Of a stretch of 64,000 nucleotides of DNA, positions 1 to 10,376 are shown in pieces. Under the pieces are notes generated by a model. It worked only from the letters and a program-made list of their open reading frames with translations, was not told where the DNA came from and did not search any database. How positions within the stretch are numbered: position 1 is the first letter of the stretch; each line of letters opens with the position of its first letter. The DNA is from Aquarana catesbeiana (taxonomy: Eukaryota; Chordata; Amphibia; Anura; Ranidae), in NCBI RefSeq assembly GCF_042186555.1, contig NC_133332.1:210445609-210509608 (forward strand), given 5' to 3'. The translations under genes were made by a program, and so were the position numbers.

Positions 1-270
1 GCGCCATTGGCTCCCACTGCTGTCAAACAAATTCAGTTAGCCAATCAGGAGAGAGAGGGGGCAGGGTCGAACCACGGCTCTGTGTCTGAATGGACACACG
101 TAGCTACGGCTCGGCTCAGGTGCCCCCATAGCAAGCAGCTTGCTGTGGGGGCACTCGAGAGAAGGGGGGGCCAGTAGAGCCAGTGAGGGACCCGAGAAGA
201 GGAAGATCCAGGCTGCTCTGTGCAAAACTATTTCACAGAGAAGGGAAGTATAACATGTTTATTATTTTTA
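1..270 (+). repeat. Frog-type interspersed repeat A, cut by the window edge
   Basis: This stretch is homologous, in opposite orientation, to about 29510-29810. Shared blocks include CCATTGGCT, GTGGGGGCACTC, GGCTGCTCTGTGCAAAAC and the closing AAGTATRACATGTTT. It has no coding content. The left part of the element lies outside the window, so its terminus cannot be seen. The family name is unknown to me. Confidence 0.7.
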
Positions 271-772
271 AAGAAAAATTAACAAAAAAAATGTTATATC
301 ACTTCAACAAAAAAAACCTGGAAGCTGATAGGCTACCATGCACAGCTGCACCAGACTTTGCACTCTCTAGTTTTAGTAAATCAACCCTATGCTATCTAGT
401 CTGATGGCTGTTGCAGAGCGCTGAGCAGGAAGGCCTGCCTGCTATAGTCACATATTAATAGAGTTACTTAGGAGCTGGAAAACAGCTTGTGTTTTAAGTA
501 TTTAGGCAGTTTGGGCAGCAACTGTCAGACCTATACCAGGCCAACAGGCCAAAATTCACCCTGTAGGTGGCCCTGCTGGCCCCACTTCGTCCATCAAAAG
601 TCGATTGTTTGACCGACTTTTGTCAAAGGAGCCTGCTGGAAAAACTTTGGCCAAACAGCAACAGCATCCAATCTGATGCAGCTGTTTGGGTACCCTGACA
701 GCTTGTCCAGCAGGGGGATTTGCCATTTAGTGTGCAGAAAGGAATCTGTTAGGTTTCTTATAGTTTATGGAC
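271..772. other. Unassigned, no gene seen
   Basis: A-rich sequence followed by moderately GC-rich sequence. A small inverted repeat, AAAGTCG...CGACTTTTG, lies at about 597-623. I see no coding signal. The right part may belong to the short element that follows. Confidence 0.5.
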
Positions 773-1191
773 AGCTTAAAGCTGACTATACATGGATCGA
801 AATTTGGCCAGTTCAGCAGGGACCGGCTGAATTTCGATTCATGTATAGGCAGGTAGGCTGTACAGAAGTTGATCCTATTGATGGACTTTTGTACAACTGT
901 CCTGTTGGATTTTCCCTGCTCCATCAGTGCTGCAGGCTATAGCCGGCTCTCCTCGGTCAGTGCTGCAGACTATAGCTGGCCCCACTCAATCAGTGCTGCA
1001 GACTATAGCCAGCAGCATTAATCAGTGCATTCTGATAGCGGGGAAGTCTCCCCATTGTCAGAATACAGTAGCTCAGCAGGCAGGATTCCTTCATTCACAT
1101 TGAGTGTGTGGATAGGGGAATTGAGTCAGTTTTTTCCGTTCAATCTGCTAGTTGAACAAAAAAAACTGACTGGCGTATAGGCTGCCTAAGA
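773..1191. mobile_element. Short inverted-repeat element (MITE-like)
   Basis: The ends are imperfect inverted repeats: AAAGCTGACTATACATGG on the left and the reverse complement of CTTAGGCAGCCTATACGCC on the right. Just inside the left end, 787-805 pairs with about 828-846 (TATACATGGATCGAAATTT against GAATTTCGATTCATGTATA, about 17 of 19 positions). There is no coding capacity. A clear target duplication is not visible, so the superfamily is open; hAT-like is a guess. Confidence 0.45.
924..1030. repeat. Tandem repeat, about 33-bp unit
   Basis: Three units start with TCAGTGCTGCAGRCTATAGC at 924, 957 and 990, and a diverged fourth starts at 1022, giving spacings of 33, 33 and 32 bp. The array lies within the short inverted-repeat element. 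Confidence 0.8.
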
Positions 1192-1639
1192 ACAGCATCT
1201 CATTGAATTGGCAATCTAAGCGGTAAATATAAGCATTTGAAAACCTGCACAGCTCTAGTAATTGAAGTCTAAATATTCAGATTCTTGCATAAGCCCACTC
1301 ACGACTGGTTCTCTTTACTGGTCTCCTACATTTTGGGGGTCTTATTGTTTCATGAAAAGGGCATCCTGTGCGTGTGTCTAGTGCCACCCCTCATAACTAC
1401 ATTTACAGCACTCTCCAATTACCAATGGAACGATCGCATAGACACAGCAAAAGCAAAGAAAATATGAACCTTCCCAAATGGGTATAATGGGAACTTTAAG
1501 ATCCTGTACAAGCATAATTATATAAAACAGGTAACAAGTGCCACTTCCAAATTCAATTATGTCACAGCATTACCTGAGAACATCAACCTAGCCAGAAACG
1601 TTCATCAGGGTGGAGCTACCCTTTAAAGTAATAATTAGT
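1192..1639. other. Unassigned, no gene seen
   Basis: AT-moderate sequence without recognisable protein similarity or repeat structure. A 60-codon open frame at 1285-1467 has no family features. Confidence 0.5.
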
Positions 1640-1985
1640 TAAATGAATAGGATTCGGCGGGGGGACGTTATGAACCTTCCTGAAGACACTCCGGCAGTTA
1701 AACGGCGATAGAGGGAAAAATAATGCAGTGTTTAACATCAGGCTTTCCACTTTGATTACCAGAGAAAACGTTATAAAACTTTACGAGGGGCTGTTTGTCA
1801 CCGGCGCAGCGATATTACGGCGCGGCTCGGGTGGCCTCCGAGGAGATGAAATGGGGGAATGTACGAGGACGGGCGGTGAATCTCAGCTCGGCGATGGCTT
1901 CGAAGCGCTTTTTAAGAGGTTGCCATTAACGTTACAGGGCGCTGCTAAATATTCATGCAATTTAAATATCTTCTGATGTGCCAAG
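1640..1985. promoter_or_regulatory. Candidate conserved non-coding element
   Basis: This block is GC-balanced, has several CpGs, no internal repeats and no match elsewhere in the window. It ends in an AT-rich tract with homeodomain/POU-like words (CCATTAACG, TAAATATTCATGCAAT, TTTAAATATC). That texture is typical of developmental enhancers. No coding frame is convincing; an 82-codon open frame at 1728-1976 has no motif. The call rests on sequence texture only. Confidence 0.3.
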
Positions 1986-2655
1986 AGAAGGAGAAGGGAG
2001 GGAGGATTAGGAGATGTATAGAACAGAATATGGAAATGTGGGGAGAGCAGAGAAGGGGGGAGTTCTGTCTCTCTGAAGGATGATGTAGGTGCACCTGAAG
2101 AATTTAAACTTGTATGTGGGTTTTCCTTTTATTTTTATAAAGACCGGAGATAAACCTTCATCAGACCAGATACACCTCCGTCAGATCACTGTGTAGGTGA
2201 TGCTAGAGTTTTTCTGCATTTTGTAATCAATTGCCCCTTCTATTACACACACCCCTACCTGGCTGGAAACTTTTCAGCATTTTTCAATAAACATCCTTCT
2301 GCCTTCAGCAGGCTTGATCCCTTTTATTTTGCTTTACCTTTTGCAAAGTTACTGACTGCATTGGATATAAAATGTGGAAGAGGGGGCAACAACTAAACGC
2401 ACAGAAAAAACACACGTAAGAAAACTGTGATGCCTGCAAAAGGATTTGTATTTCTGTCCATACAGTTCTGATATTGCACAGCTTTTCCACACAGTACAGT
2501 CCTGTCTGATGTGGGAGGAGACCTGATTATCTGCTGTGGTTCAGTAACATTTATATTCAACTGTGCCTTGTGCGCTCCTATGGTATTATATATGTTCTTT
2601 TCAGCCACTAGAAGTGCGTTGTGTGAATGAAAAGCTGCTATCACCCGATCATATA
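1986..2655. other. Unassigned, no gene seen
   Basis: Non-repetitive AT-leaning sequence. Open frames on the minus strand (2305-2644) show no domain and read like chance frames. The right limit is the TA before the Tc1 relic. Confidence 0.5.
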
Positions 2656-2871
2656 CACTATATTACCAAAAGTATTGTGACGCCTGCCTTTACACGCACA
2701 TGGTTTTAAATGGCAACCCACTCCTAGCCTGTAGGATTCAATATTGAGTTGGCCTAACCTTTGCAGCTATAAAAGCTTCATCTCCTCTGGGAAGGCTGTC
2801 CACAAGGTTTAGGAGTGTATCTATGGAAATGTTTGACTATTCTCCCAGAAGGGCATTTGTGAGGTCAGGTT

Positions 2872-3198
2872 ATGATGTGGACAAAAAGGCCTGGCTCGCA
2901 GTCTCCGCTCTACTTCATTACAAAAGTGTTCTATCGGGTTCAGGTTAGGACTCTGTGCAGGCAAATCAAGTTCCTTCACCCCAAACTCTCACATCTATGT
3001 CTTTATGGAGCTTGCTTTGTGCACTGGTCCAAATCATTTGGTGGAGGGGGGATTATGGTGTGGGGTTGTTTTTCAGGGGTTGGACTTGGCCCCTTAGTTC
3101 CAGTGAAGGGAAATCTTAAGGTGTCAGCATACCAAGACATTTTGGAAATTTCATGCTCCCAACATTGTGGAAACAGTTTCGGGATGAGTGAGTGCTGA
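2872..3198 (+). pseudogene. Tc1-family transposase fragment
   Basis: The plus-strand translation around 3040-3165 contains GGGIMVWGCFSGVGLGPLV followed by SAYQDILE. This is the signature region of Tc1 DDE transposases, between the first and second catalytic acidic residues. The N-terminal helix-turn-helix region and the C-terminal DDE residues are absent. The upstream part of the same open frame (from 2872) is out of register or degenerate. It is a remnant of a roughly 340-residue enzyme that cuts and pastes the element in the nucleus, and it cannot be active. Confidence 0.8.
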
Positions 3199-3344
3199 CC
3201 TTAACCCGATAGAACACCTTTGGGATGAATCAGAGCGTAGACTGTGAGCCAGTGCACAGCCTTCCCAGAAGAGTTAAAGCTGTTATAGCTGCAAAGGATG
3301 GGCCAACTCAATATTGAACCCTACAGACTAAGACAGGGATGCCA

Positions 3345-4085
3345 TTAACCTCCCTGGCGGTATGATTATTTCAGATTTTTGGTGCTGAAAGCGGTACAAT
3401 TATTTTGCATGGAAATTTGGCGTTTTATATTGTAGGCCTGTAATTCTTAGGAATAACTCACTTAAATCTGTCCAAACAAGAGTCTAGTAGACATCACGGG
3501 TATGATAAAGTTTGAAACACTAAGTCATAAATTATAATATAATAAATAACTATAAATAATTATAATAAATAATATAATAATAATAAAAATGATTCAATAA
3601 TGTAATCAAATCTAAAACACTGAAATTTGCTCAGTTGCAGAATTGTCCCTGTCGCTACTTTCAGTGTTTGATGACGGATTTCCCTACAAATCGCTATCGC
3701 TCAATTCTGCAAGTGATTCTATGTTATTATCTTTGTTTTCTATCTGGTCTAAACCTGCTTTTGATGTAAAGGGACGGTTTTGGTTACTATGGATAATCTC
3801 CAGTTTCCAGGCAAAAAGAACAGTTTCTATAATATAAAACTGCATGCAGGGCACTGGAGAAACCAATGGGGACAAAAGGGAGTTGAAATAAATTGATTCA
3901 GTAATGTAATCTGTAAGATTACAGTGTACTGTATACGTAGTGTGTGTTTTACTTTTTGAATTTGGTGCCGCAGGGAACGGAGCCCTGGCACTGTGATAGA
4001 TCGAGTGGAGGACGGCTCGCTCACACTGCAGGGAGACATCGCAGGATCCTGGGGACAAGGTAAGTAAGCTCTTCCTGGATCCTGC
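3345..4085 (+). repeat. Frog-type repeat B beginning at TTAA
   Basis: It begins TTAACCTCCCTGGCGG exactly at the TTAA of the Tc1 right inverted repeat, which resumes near 4088. An AT-rich tract lies at 3527-3600. The right end does not show a matching terminal repeat or a second TTAA, so it is probably truncated. No family features are seen in the overlapping small frames at 3643-4129. The TTAA start suggests piggyBac-type target choice. Confidence 0.55.
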
Positions 4086-4121
4086 AATGCTTGTGTCACA
4101 AAACGTTTGGTAATATAGTGT

Positions 4122-4146
4122 TTGTGCACTTATCAGTTAGAATATA
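4122..4146 (+). repeat. Outer tip of inverted repeat X, plus arm
   Basis: Joined across the Tc1 that follows, it reads ...CAGTTAGAATATA|TGTATATAGTGCA. This resembles the reverse complement of about 17065-17100 (CTGTTAGAATAATTGCATG). It shows that the Tc1 at 4147-5698 landed inside arm X. Confidence 0.5.
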
Positions 4147-5698
4147 CAGTGGGTATAAAAAAGTCTACACACCCCTGTTAAAATGTCAGGTTTCTGTGAC
4201 GTAAAAAACTGAGACAAAGATAAATCATTTCAGAACTTTTTCCACCTTTAATGTGACCTATAAACTGTACAACTCAATTGAAAAACAAACTGAAAACTTT
4301 TAGGTGGAGGGAAGTAAAAATAAAAAAATAAAATAATATGGTTGCATAAGTGTGCACACCCTTAAACTAATACTTTGTTGAAGTACCTTTTGACTTTGCA
4401 ATATTTGCCCATTTTTCTTTGCAAAAACACTCCAAATCTGACAGATTGCAAGGGTATCTCCTGTGCACAACCCTCTTCAGATCACCCCACAGATTTTCAA
4501 TCGAATTCAGGACTGGGCCTTAACAAAACTTTAATCTTCTGGTGAAGCCATTCCTTTGTTGATTTGGATGTATGCTTTAGGCTGTTTTTTGCTGAAAGAT
4601 GAAGTTCCTCTTCATGTTCAGCTTTCTAGCAGAAGCCTGAAGGTTTTGTGCCAATATTAACTGGTATTTGGAACTGTTCAGACTTCCCTCTACCTTGACA
4701 AGGGCTCCTGTTCCAGCTGAAGAAAAACAGCCCCAAAGCACGATGCTGCCATCACCATGCTTCACTGTGGCTATGGTGTTCTTTTGGTGATGTGCAGTGT
4801 TTTTGCGCCAAACATATTTTTTGGAATTATGGTCAAATAGTTCAACCTTGGTTTCATCAGACTATAACACATTTTCCCACATGCTTTTGGGGGACGTCAG
4901 ATGTGTTTCTGCAAAATTTAGCCGGCTTGTATGTTTTTCTTTGTAAGAAAGGGCTTCCGTTTTGCCACTCTACCTTATAGCCCAGACATATGAAGAATAC
5001 GGGAGATTGTTGTCACAAGTATCACACAGTCAGTACTTGCCAGATATTCCTGTAGCTCCTTTAATTTTGCTGTAGGCCTCTTGGCAGCCTCCCTGACCAG
5101 TTTTCTTCTCGTCTTTTCATTACATTTTGGGGTGACGTCCATTTCATGGTAATGTCACTGTTGTGCCATATTTTCTCCACTTGATGAAGACTGTCTTCAC
5201 TGTGTTCCATGGTATATCTAATGCCTTGGAAATTCTTTTGTACCCTTCTCCTGACTGATACCTTTTTAACAATGAGATCCCTCTGGTGCTTTGGAAGCTC
5301 TCTGCAGACAATGTCTTTTGCTGTAGGATGTGACTAAGAACATATCAGGAAAGACCTACTAGAACAGCTGAACTTTATTTGGGGTTAATCAGAGGCACTT
5401 TAAACAATGGCAGGTGTGTACTAACTTCTATTTAACATGAGTTTGAATGTGATTGTTTAATTCTGAACACAGCTACATCCCCAGTTATAGGAGGGTGTGC
5501 ACACTTATGCAATCACAATTATTTTAGTTTTTTTATTTTTACCCCAAAAGATTTCAGTTTGTTTTTCAAATGAGTTGTGTGTATAGGTCACATTTAAAAG
5601 GTGGAAAAAGTTCTGAAATGATTTATATTTGTCTCATTGTTTTACATCACAGAAACCTAACATTTTAACAGGGGTGTGTAGACTTTTTATATCCGCTG
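4147..5698 (-). mobile_element. Tc1/mariner element with both ends
   Basis: It is flanked by TA at 4145-4146 and 5699-5700. The terminal inverted repeats exceed 120 bp. The left begins CAGTGGGTATAAAAAAGTCT, and the right ends in its near reverse complement AGACTTTTTATATCCGCTG. The length of 1552 bp is that of a full Tc1 element. The transposase lies on the minus strand and is broken. The element interrupts arm X. Confidence 0.92.
4380..5345 (-). pseudogene. Tc1-family transposase, degenerate
   Basis: Read on the minus strand, the region near 5000-5140 gives helix-turn-helix/linker-like sequence containing VTTISRILHMSGL. Positions 4765-4577 give MKHGDGSIVLWGCFSSAGTG followed by KYQLILAQNLQ and NFIFQQ. 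These are the middle and late catalytic-core blocks of a DD34E transposase. Several stops and frame changes separate the blocks, so no complete product is possible. The enzyme would bind the long inverted repeats that bound this element and integrate it at TA. Confidence 0.8.
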
Positions 5699-5836
5699 TA
5701 TGTATATAGTGCAATGCTTTTCCAATATATTATCTGCTCAGTTCACATAAAACAAATCAGTGACCAAATCATATGCCAAAATGTATATATAAAATAAAAT
5801 GAAAATAATTGAGTCTCTCTTCAATCCCTTTAAAAT
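5699..5836 (+). repeat. Inverted repeat X, plus arm, part 2
   Basis: It is the reverse complement of about 16950-17075. Shared words are ATCTGCTC.GTTCACATAAAAC and TTGAGTCTCTCTTCAA. The arm resumes after the L2 at about 8330. Confidence 0.8.
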
Positions 5837-6239
5837 ACATGTATACACTGAAACCTGGCTCCACGAATATGACACCCCTTCTCCTGCTTCCCTATCCCAG
5901 GGTGGCCTTCACTGGACTCACTCCCCTAAGCCTAATGGACGCAAGGGAGGTGGAGTAGGATTCCTCCTATCCCCCCAGAGCACCTTCCAGGTTATTCACT
6001 CTCCTCCCTCTTTTTCCCTCTCATCATTTGAAGCCCACTGTATACGTCTATTCTCTCCTACTTCCCTAAGAATTGCTGTGATCTACCGGCCCCCTGGACC
6101 ATTATCGACTTTCCTTGATGAGTTTTCTGCCTGGCTACCCTACTTTCTCTCTTCGGAAATTCTCACAATCCTTCTCGGTGATTTCAACATCCCTGCTAAT
6201 ACAAACACTCCTGCTACTTCTAAACTTCATTTGACCTGA
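5799..6239 (+). pseudogene. L2 endonuclease domain (APE type), partial
   Basis: The frame contains TETWL, GGGVGFLLS, VIYRPPGPLSTFLDEF and LLGDFNIP. These are the E, Y/R and D-x-N blocks of an apurinic endonuclease-like domain that nicks target DNA for target-primed reverse transcription. The element starts near the TETWL block, so the first part of the domain is absent and codons before it come from flanking X sequence. The frame stops at 6239, and the SDHHF-like block appears later in another frame (about 6340). Confidence 0.85.
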
Positions 6240-8329
6240 AGCAATGGGTACAGGCTTCTACTCACTCTGATGGCAACACCCTTGACCTTGTATTCTCCTA
6301 CCTATGCACTCCATGCAACTTCTCAAACAATCCTTTTGCTCTCTCCGACCATCACTTTACTAGTCTCTCTCTCCCCCTGTCTTCCACCACCTTTCCCTCC
6401 AATCGCCTAACCATCACCCGTAGAAATTTTCGCAACTTCAACTCCTCTCTCCTGCTACTGACCACCTCTATGACAAAATCTCTCCCCTGTCCTGCCCCAA
6501 CCAAGCCACCTCCATCTACAATAAATCCCTGTCCTCCACCCAGGACAAGCTCGCTCCCCTCACTACACGCAGAATCAGGCCTCGACCCCTACAACCCTGG
6601 CAAACAGATGACACTAAAATTCTCAAAAAACGTAGTTGCGCTCTTGAGCGTCTGTGGCACAAGACTAAGTCTCTCAAAGACTTCAACCAATACAAATTTG
6701 CCCTCCAAAAATACTATTCTTTCCTCCACACTGCCAAGCAAACCTATTTTACAGCTCTTATTAACACCTTCTCATCCAGTCCCCATAAACTCTTCTCTAC
6801 CTTCAACTCTCTACTTTGCCCTCCACCGCCTCCACCCACTGACTCACTCACTGCCCGGGAGATCGCTAATCACTTCAAAAACAAGATTGATACAATCCGT
6901 GATGAAATCTCCACTCTACAGGTATCTCCCCCAGCTAAGACCCCATGTCAACAGGTACAACTGACACTCCCCCTATTCAAATCTGCTACTACAGACAAAG
7001 TTGCTAAACTCCTTTCTATCGCCCACCTAACCACCTCTACCCTGGACCCTACTCCCTCTCATATGCTACGGTCGCCCTCTGACTCCATCTAACCCACCAT
7101 CTTCAATCTCTCCCTCACCTCTGGCATCTTCCCCAATGCTCTAAAACATGCACTGATCACCCCCATACTTAAAAAGCCGTCATTGGACCCTACCAATCTT
7201 AACAACCTAAGCCCTATCTCCTGGCTCCCCTTTTCCTCTAAACTCCTTGAACGCCTGGTTTACAACCGAGTGACCACCTCATTAAAAACAACCTTCTTGA
7301 TCCCCTTCAATCTGGATTTTACCCTCAACACTCCACAGAAACTGCTCTTTTAAAACTCACAAATGACCTACTAACTGCAAAAACCAACGGACACTATTCT
7401 GTACTCCTACTTCTGGATTTTTCAGCTGCCTTTGACATGGTTGACCACGCCCTCCTCCTCAAAAAAAAACTTTACTCCCTCGGTCTCCGTGACTGTGCTC
7501 TTCAGTGGCTCTCATCCTACCTATCCCAACGCACCCCCCCACCCAATCAATTTCCAAAGCTTGCCGCCTCAACCTCTGCAACATCTCTAAATTACGTCCC
7601 TTTCTAACCAATGAAACCACAAAGCTCCTGATTCACTCCCTGGTTATCTCTCGCCTCGACTACTGCAACTCCCTCCTCATTGGCTTACCTTACCTTTAAA
7701 TAGACTATCCCCCCTTCAGTCCATCATTAATGCTGCTGCCAGACTCATCCACCTTACAAACCACTCAGCGTCTGCAACCCCTCTCTGCCAATCCCACCAT
7801 TGGCTGCCACTCACCCAACAAATTAAATTCAAAATACTAACAATAAGTTACAAAGCCATCCACAACTCTGCCCCCAGCTACATCACTAGCCTAGTCTCAA
7901 AATACCAACCTAATCGCCCTCTCCGTTCCTCCCAAGACCTCCTGCTCTCTAGCTCCCTCATCACCTCCTCCCATATCCGCCTCCAGGACTTCTCCCGAGT
8001 CTCACCCATCCTCTGGAATTCTCTATCCCAATCTGTCAGACTGTCTCCAAACGTATCCACTTTTAGGCAATCCCTGAAAACTTTCCTCTTCAGAGAAGCC
8101 TATCCTGCCTCCATCTAACAACAGCACTATTTTCTCCATTAGCTCATCCCCCACAGCTATTAGCCTTTTGTATAACTTGACCTCCCTCCTAGATTGTAAG
8201 CTCTAACGAGCAGGGCCCTCTGATTCCTCCTGTATTGAATTGTATTGTACTTGTACTGTCCGCCCTAATGTTGTAAAGCACTGCGTAAACTGCTGGCGCT
8301 ATATAAATCCTGTATAATAATAATAATAC
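5837..8329 (+). mobile_element. L2-type LINE, 5'-truncated and internally deleted
   Basis: Translated pieces give an endonuclease segment, then reverse-transcriptase pieces, then the C-terminal region. The 3' end carries an (ATA)n tail (AATAATAATA) after GCGCTATATAAAT. The 3' part matches the reverse complement of the L2 at 9006-10370. The segment holding the catalytic YADD block is missing: about 7535 jumps from the region after the SAAFD block to the C-terminal part. The unoccupied site in the minus copy of X (about 16930-16950) shows where it inserted. Confidence 0.85.
7130..8115 (+). pseudogene. L2 reverse transcriptase and C-terminal region, broken
   Basis: Successive frames read LNNLSPISWLPFSSKLLE (about 7200-7255), LLLLDFSAAFDMVDHALLL (about 7400-7460) and WLSSYL. 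After a deletion come ISKACRLNLCNISKLRPFL and the CNSLLIGLP region (7540-7700). The polymerase palm motif with the paired aspartates is absent, so the copy is inactive. The remaining sequence is the part of ORF2 downstream of the polymerase. Confidence 0.8.
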
Positions 8330-8383
8330 AAAAAAAGTCTCTGAAATTCCTGTCTTTTGTTATTATTCACCCAACGTGCCTTA
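8330..8383 (+). repeat. Inverted repeat X, plus arm, part 3
   Basis: It contains AGTCTCTGAAA and TTATTATTCACCCAACG and is the reverse complement of about 16870-16925. It ends with TTA, the target of the next element. Confidence 0.85.
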
Positions 8384-8745
8384 TGGCCCGTACACACGAT
8401 ACGAATATCGTACGACCGGTCGTACGACCAATTTCGCTTAATAGTAGAAACTGAATAGCTAAAGTCACGAAAATTCTCATACGACAGAAAAAAAAAAAAA
8501 TTGGAAGTGATGTCATGTGTTGTAATGTATTTGTATTGAATTTTCGGATGACAACTATACTGACTAACCGAAAATTGTATGATCTAGAATCGTACGAGGA
8601 AAATTTTCGGTCATGCCCGATCTAATAAGATCAGATGAACGGTCGTGATCGGCTGTCGAAAGTAGTGTACACATGATCCAAAAATCATACGATCCTTCCT
8701 CGGACGACCGTTTTCGTACAATATTCGGATCGTGTGTACGGGCCA
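8384..8745. mobile_element. Short inverted-repeat element, GTACACACGAT family, TTA target
   Basis: The terminal inverted repeats TGGCCCGTACACACGAT and ATCGTGTGTACGGGCCA are perfect over 17 bp. The flanks are TTA (8381-8383) and TTG (8746-8748). The minus copy of X lacks the element and reads a single TTA there, so the 3-bp duplication is directly supported. A 3-bp TTA duplication fits PIF/Harbinger-type MITEs. There is no coding capacity. A relative lies at 38607-39028. Confidence 0.85.
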
Positions 8746-8748
8746 TTG

Positions 8749-8975
8749 AAAATGCTCTCGACCACCACCAGTTTTTCTCCCACCTGGACACATTAAACTT
8801 TCATATTCTGTAGGGTCAAACAAGGCTTTTTGACCTTCTCCAAGGATTTACTCACATTTCATGGGTCCCCAGGATCTCTCTCACTTTTGCATATATATAT
8901 CAGAACAAATCGACTCCAAAAATTATGAACACTTCTCCTTTAAGAGCACTCCCCAGTCTTCTCTGCCTACTCAGC
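8749..8975 (+). repeat. Inverted repeat X, plus arm, part 4
   Basis: It is the reverse complement of 16647-16860. Shared words are CGACCACCACCAGTT, CTGTAGGG, CTTCTCCAAGGA and TCTCTCTCACTTTTGCATA. Homology stops after CTCAGC at 8975. Confidence 0.85.
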
Positions 8976-9628
8976 AACAAATACAGTAGAAAGAAAAAAA
9001 AAAACAATATTATTATGATTATTATACAGCATTATTATAGCACCAACAGTTTGTGCAGTTCTTTACAACATGAGGGCAGACAGTACAGTTAAAATACAAT
9101 TCAATACAAGAGGAATCAGAGGGCCCTGCTGTGGGGGATGAGCTCATGGAGAAGTTAAAAGTACAGTTGTTAGGTGGAGGCAGGATAGGCTTCTCTGAAG
9201 AGAAAAGTTTTCAGGGATCACCTAAAAGTGGATAGTGTTGGAGATAGTCTGACCGACTGTGGTAGGACATTCAAAGAAGTCCTGAAGGGGAGCATAGGAG
9301 GAGGTGGCAAGGGAACTAGAGAGCAGGAGGTCTTGGGAGGAACAATGAGAATTGTTTGGTTGGTATTTTGAGACTAGGTTAGTGATTTTTCTGGGGGCAG
9401 AGTTCTGGATGGCTTTGTAAGTTAATGTTAGTATTTTGAATTTAATTCAATGGGTGAGTGGCAGCCAATGGAGGAATTGGCAGAGATGGGTAGCAGACGC
9501 TGAGCACTTTGTAAGGTGGAGTATAGCAGCAGCATTCATGATGGACTGAATGGGGGACAGCCTATGTAAAGGTAAGCCAATGAGGAGGGAGTTGCAGTAG
9601 TTGAGGTGAGAAATGACCAGGGAGTGTA

Positions 9629-10376
9629 TTAGGAGCTTTGAGTGTTATTGGTTAGTAAGGGGCGTATTTTTGAGATGTTGTGGAGGTTGAGGTGGCAAGC
9701 TTTGGAAAGTGATTGGATGTGTGGCCGAAAGGAGAGTTCCAAGTCCAGGATAACACCTAGCACTCTGGCATGCGGGGATGGGTTGATGGTTGTGCCATTG
9801 ATCTTGACAGAGAAGTCAGGGGAAGGGGCAAGTGGGGGAGGAAATATTATAAGCTCGGTTTTGGACAGGTTGAGTTTGAAGAAGTGGTGTGACATTCAGA
9901 CTGATATGTCTGTTATTAAATTAGTGATGTGTGAGGAGACTGATGTGAGCTGAAGGGTGGCGGGAGAGTTTTGGGTGTCAGCAGCATAGAAATGGTATTG
10001 AAAGCCATGGGAGGCAATCAGCTGCCCCAGAGAGGAGGTGTAGATTGAGAATAGGAGAGGCCCAAGAACCTTGGTGGATCCCAATTTAGAAAGGAAGAGG
10101 AGAGGAGGCAGTAGAATTGTAAGTGACACCGAAGGTGCGGTGGGATAAGTAGGATGAGAGCCAACGAAGAGCACAGTCATGGAGACCAAAGGAGTAAAGT
10201 TTTTAGAGGAGGAGGGGGTGGTCAATCATATAAAAGGCACCCAAAAGGTCCAAAAGTAGGAGTACAGAATAGTGTCCATTGGTTTTTGCTGTTAGTAAAT
10301 TGTGAGTTTTAGGAAAGCAGTTTCTGTAGAGTGTTGAGGGTGAAATCCAGACCAAAGGGGATCAAGAAAGTTATTC
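9629..10376 (-). pseudogene. L2 reverse transcriptase, catalytic aspartate changed
   Basis: On the minus strand, 10225-9896 gives LGPLLFSIYTSSLGQLI and then HFYAADTQNS. Positions 9895-9629 give FFKLNLSKTELIIFPP, ARVLGVILDLELSFRPHI and CHLNLHNISKIRPLLTN. The active-site block is normally YADDTQ in this family, and here it reads YAADTQ. The first metal-binding aspartate is therefore lost as well as the frame being broken near 9896. Together with the segment at 16168-16372 this is roughly the C-terminal half of ORF2. Confidence 0.85.

Larger units (their letters stand above)
2656..4121 (+). mobile_element. Tc1/mariner relic with a repeat inserted in its right end
   Basis: The left end CACTATATTACCAAAAGT follows a TA. 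Its reverse complement returns at the right end (ACGTTTGGTAATATAGTG, ending at 4121). Inner parts of the long inverted repeats also match: 2713-2753 against 3302-3344, sharing GGCCAACTCAATATTGA. A transposase fragment lies between them. The right inverted repeat is split at a TTAA by another repeat (3345 to about 4085). The internal coding part is much shorter than a full element, so this is a non-autonomous relic. Confidence 0.8.
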
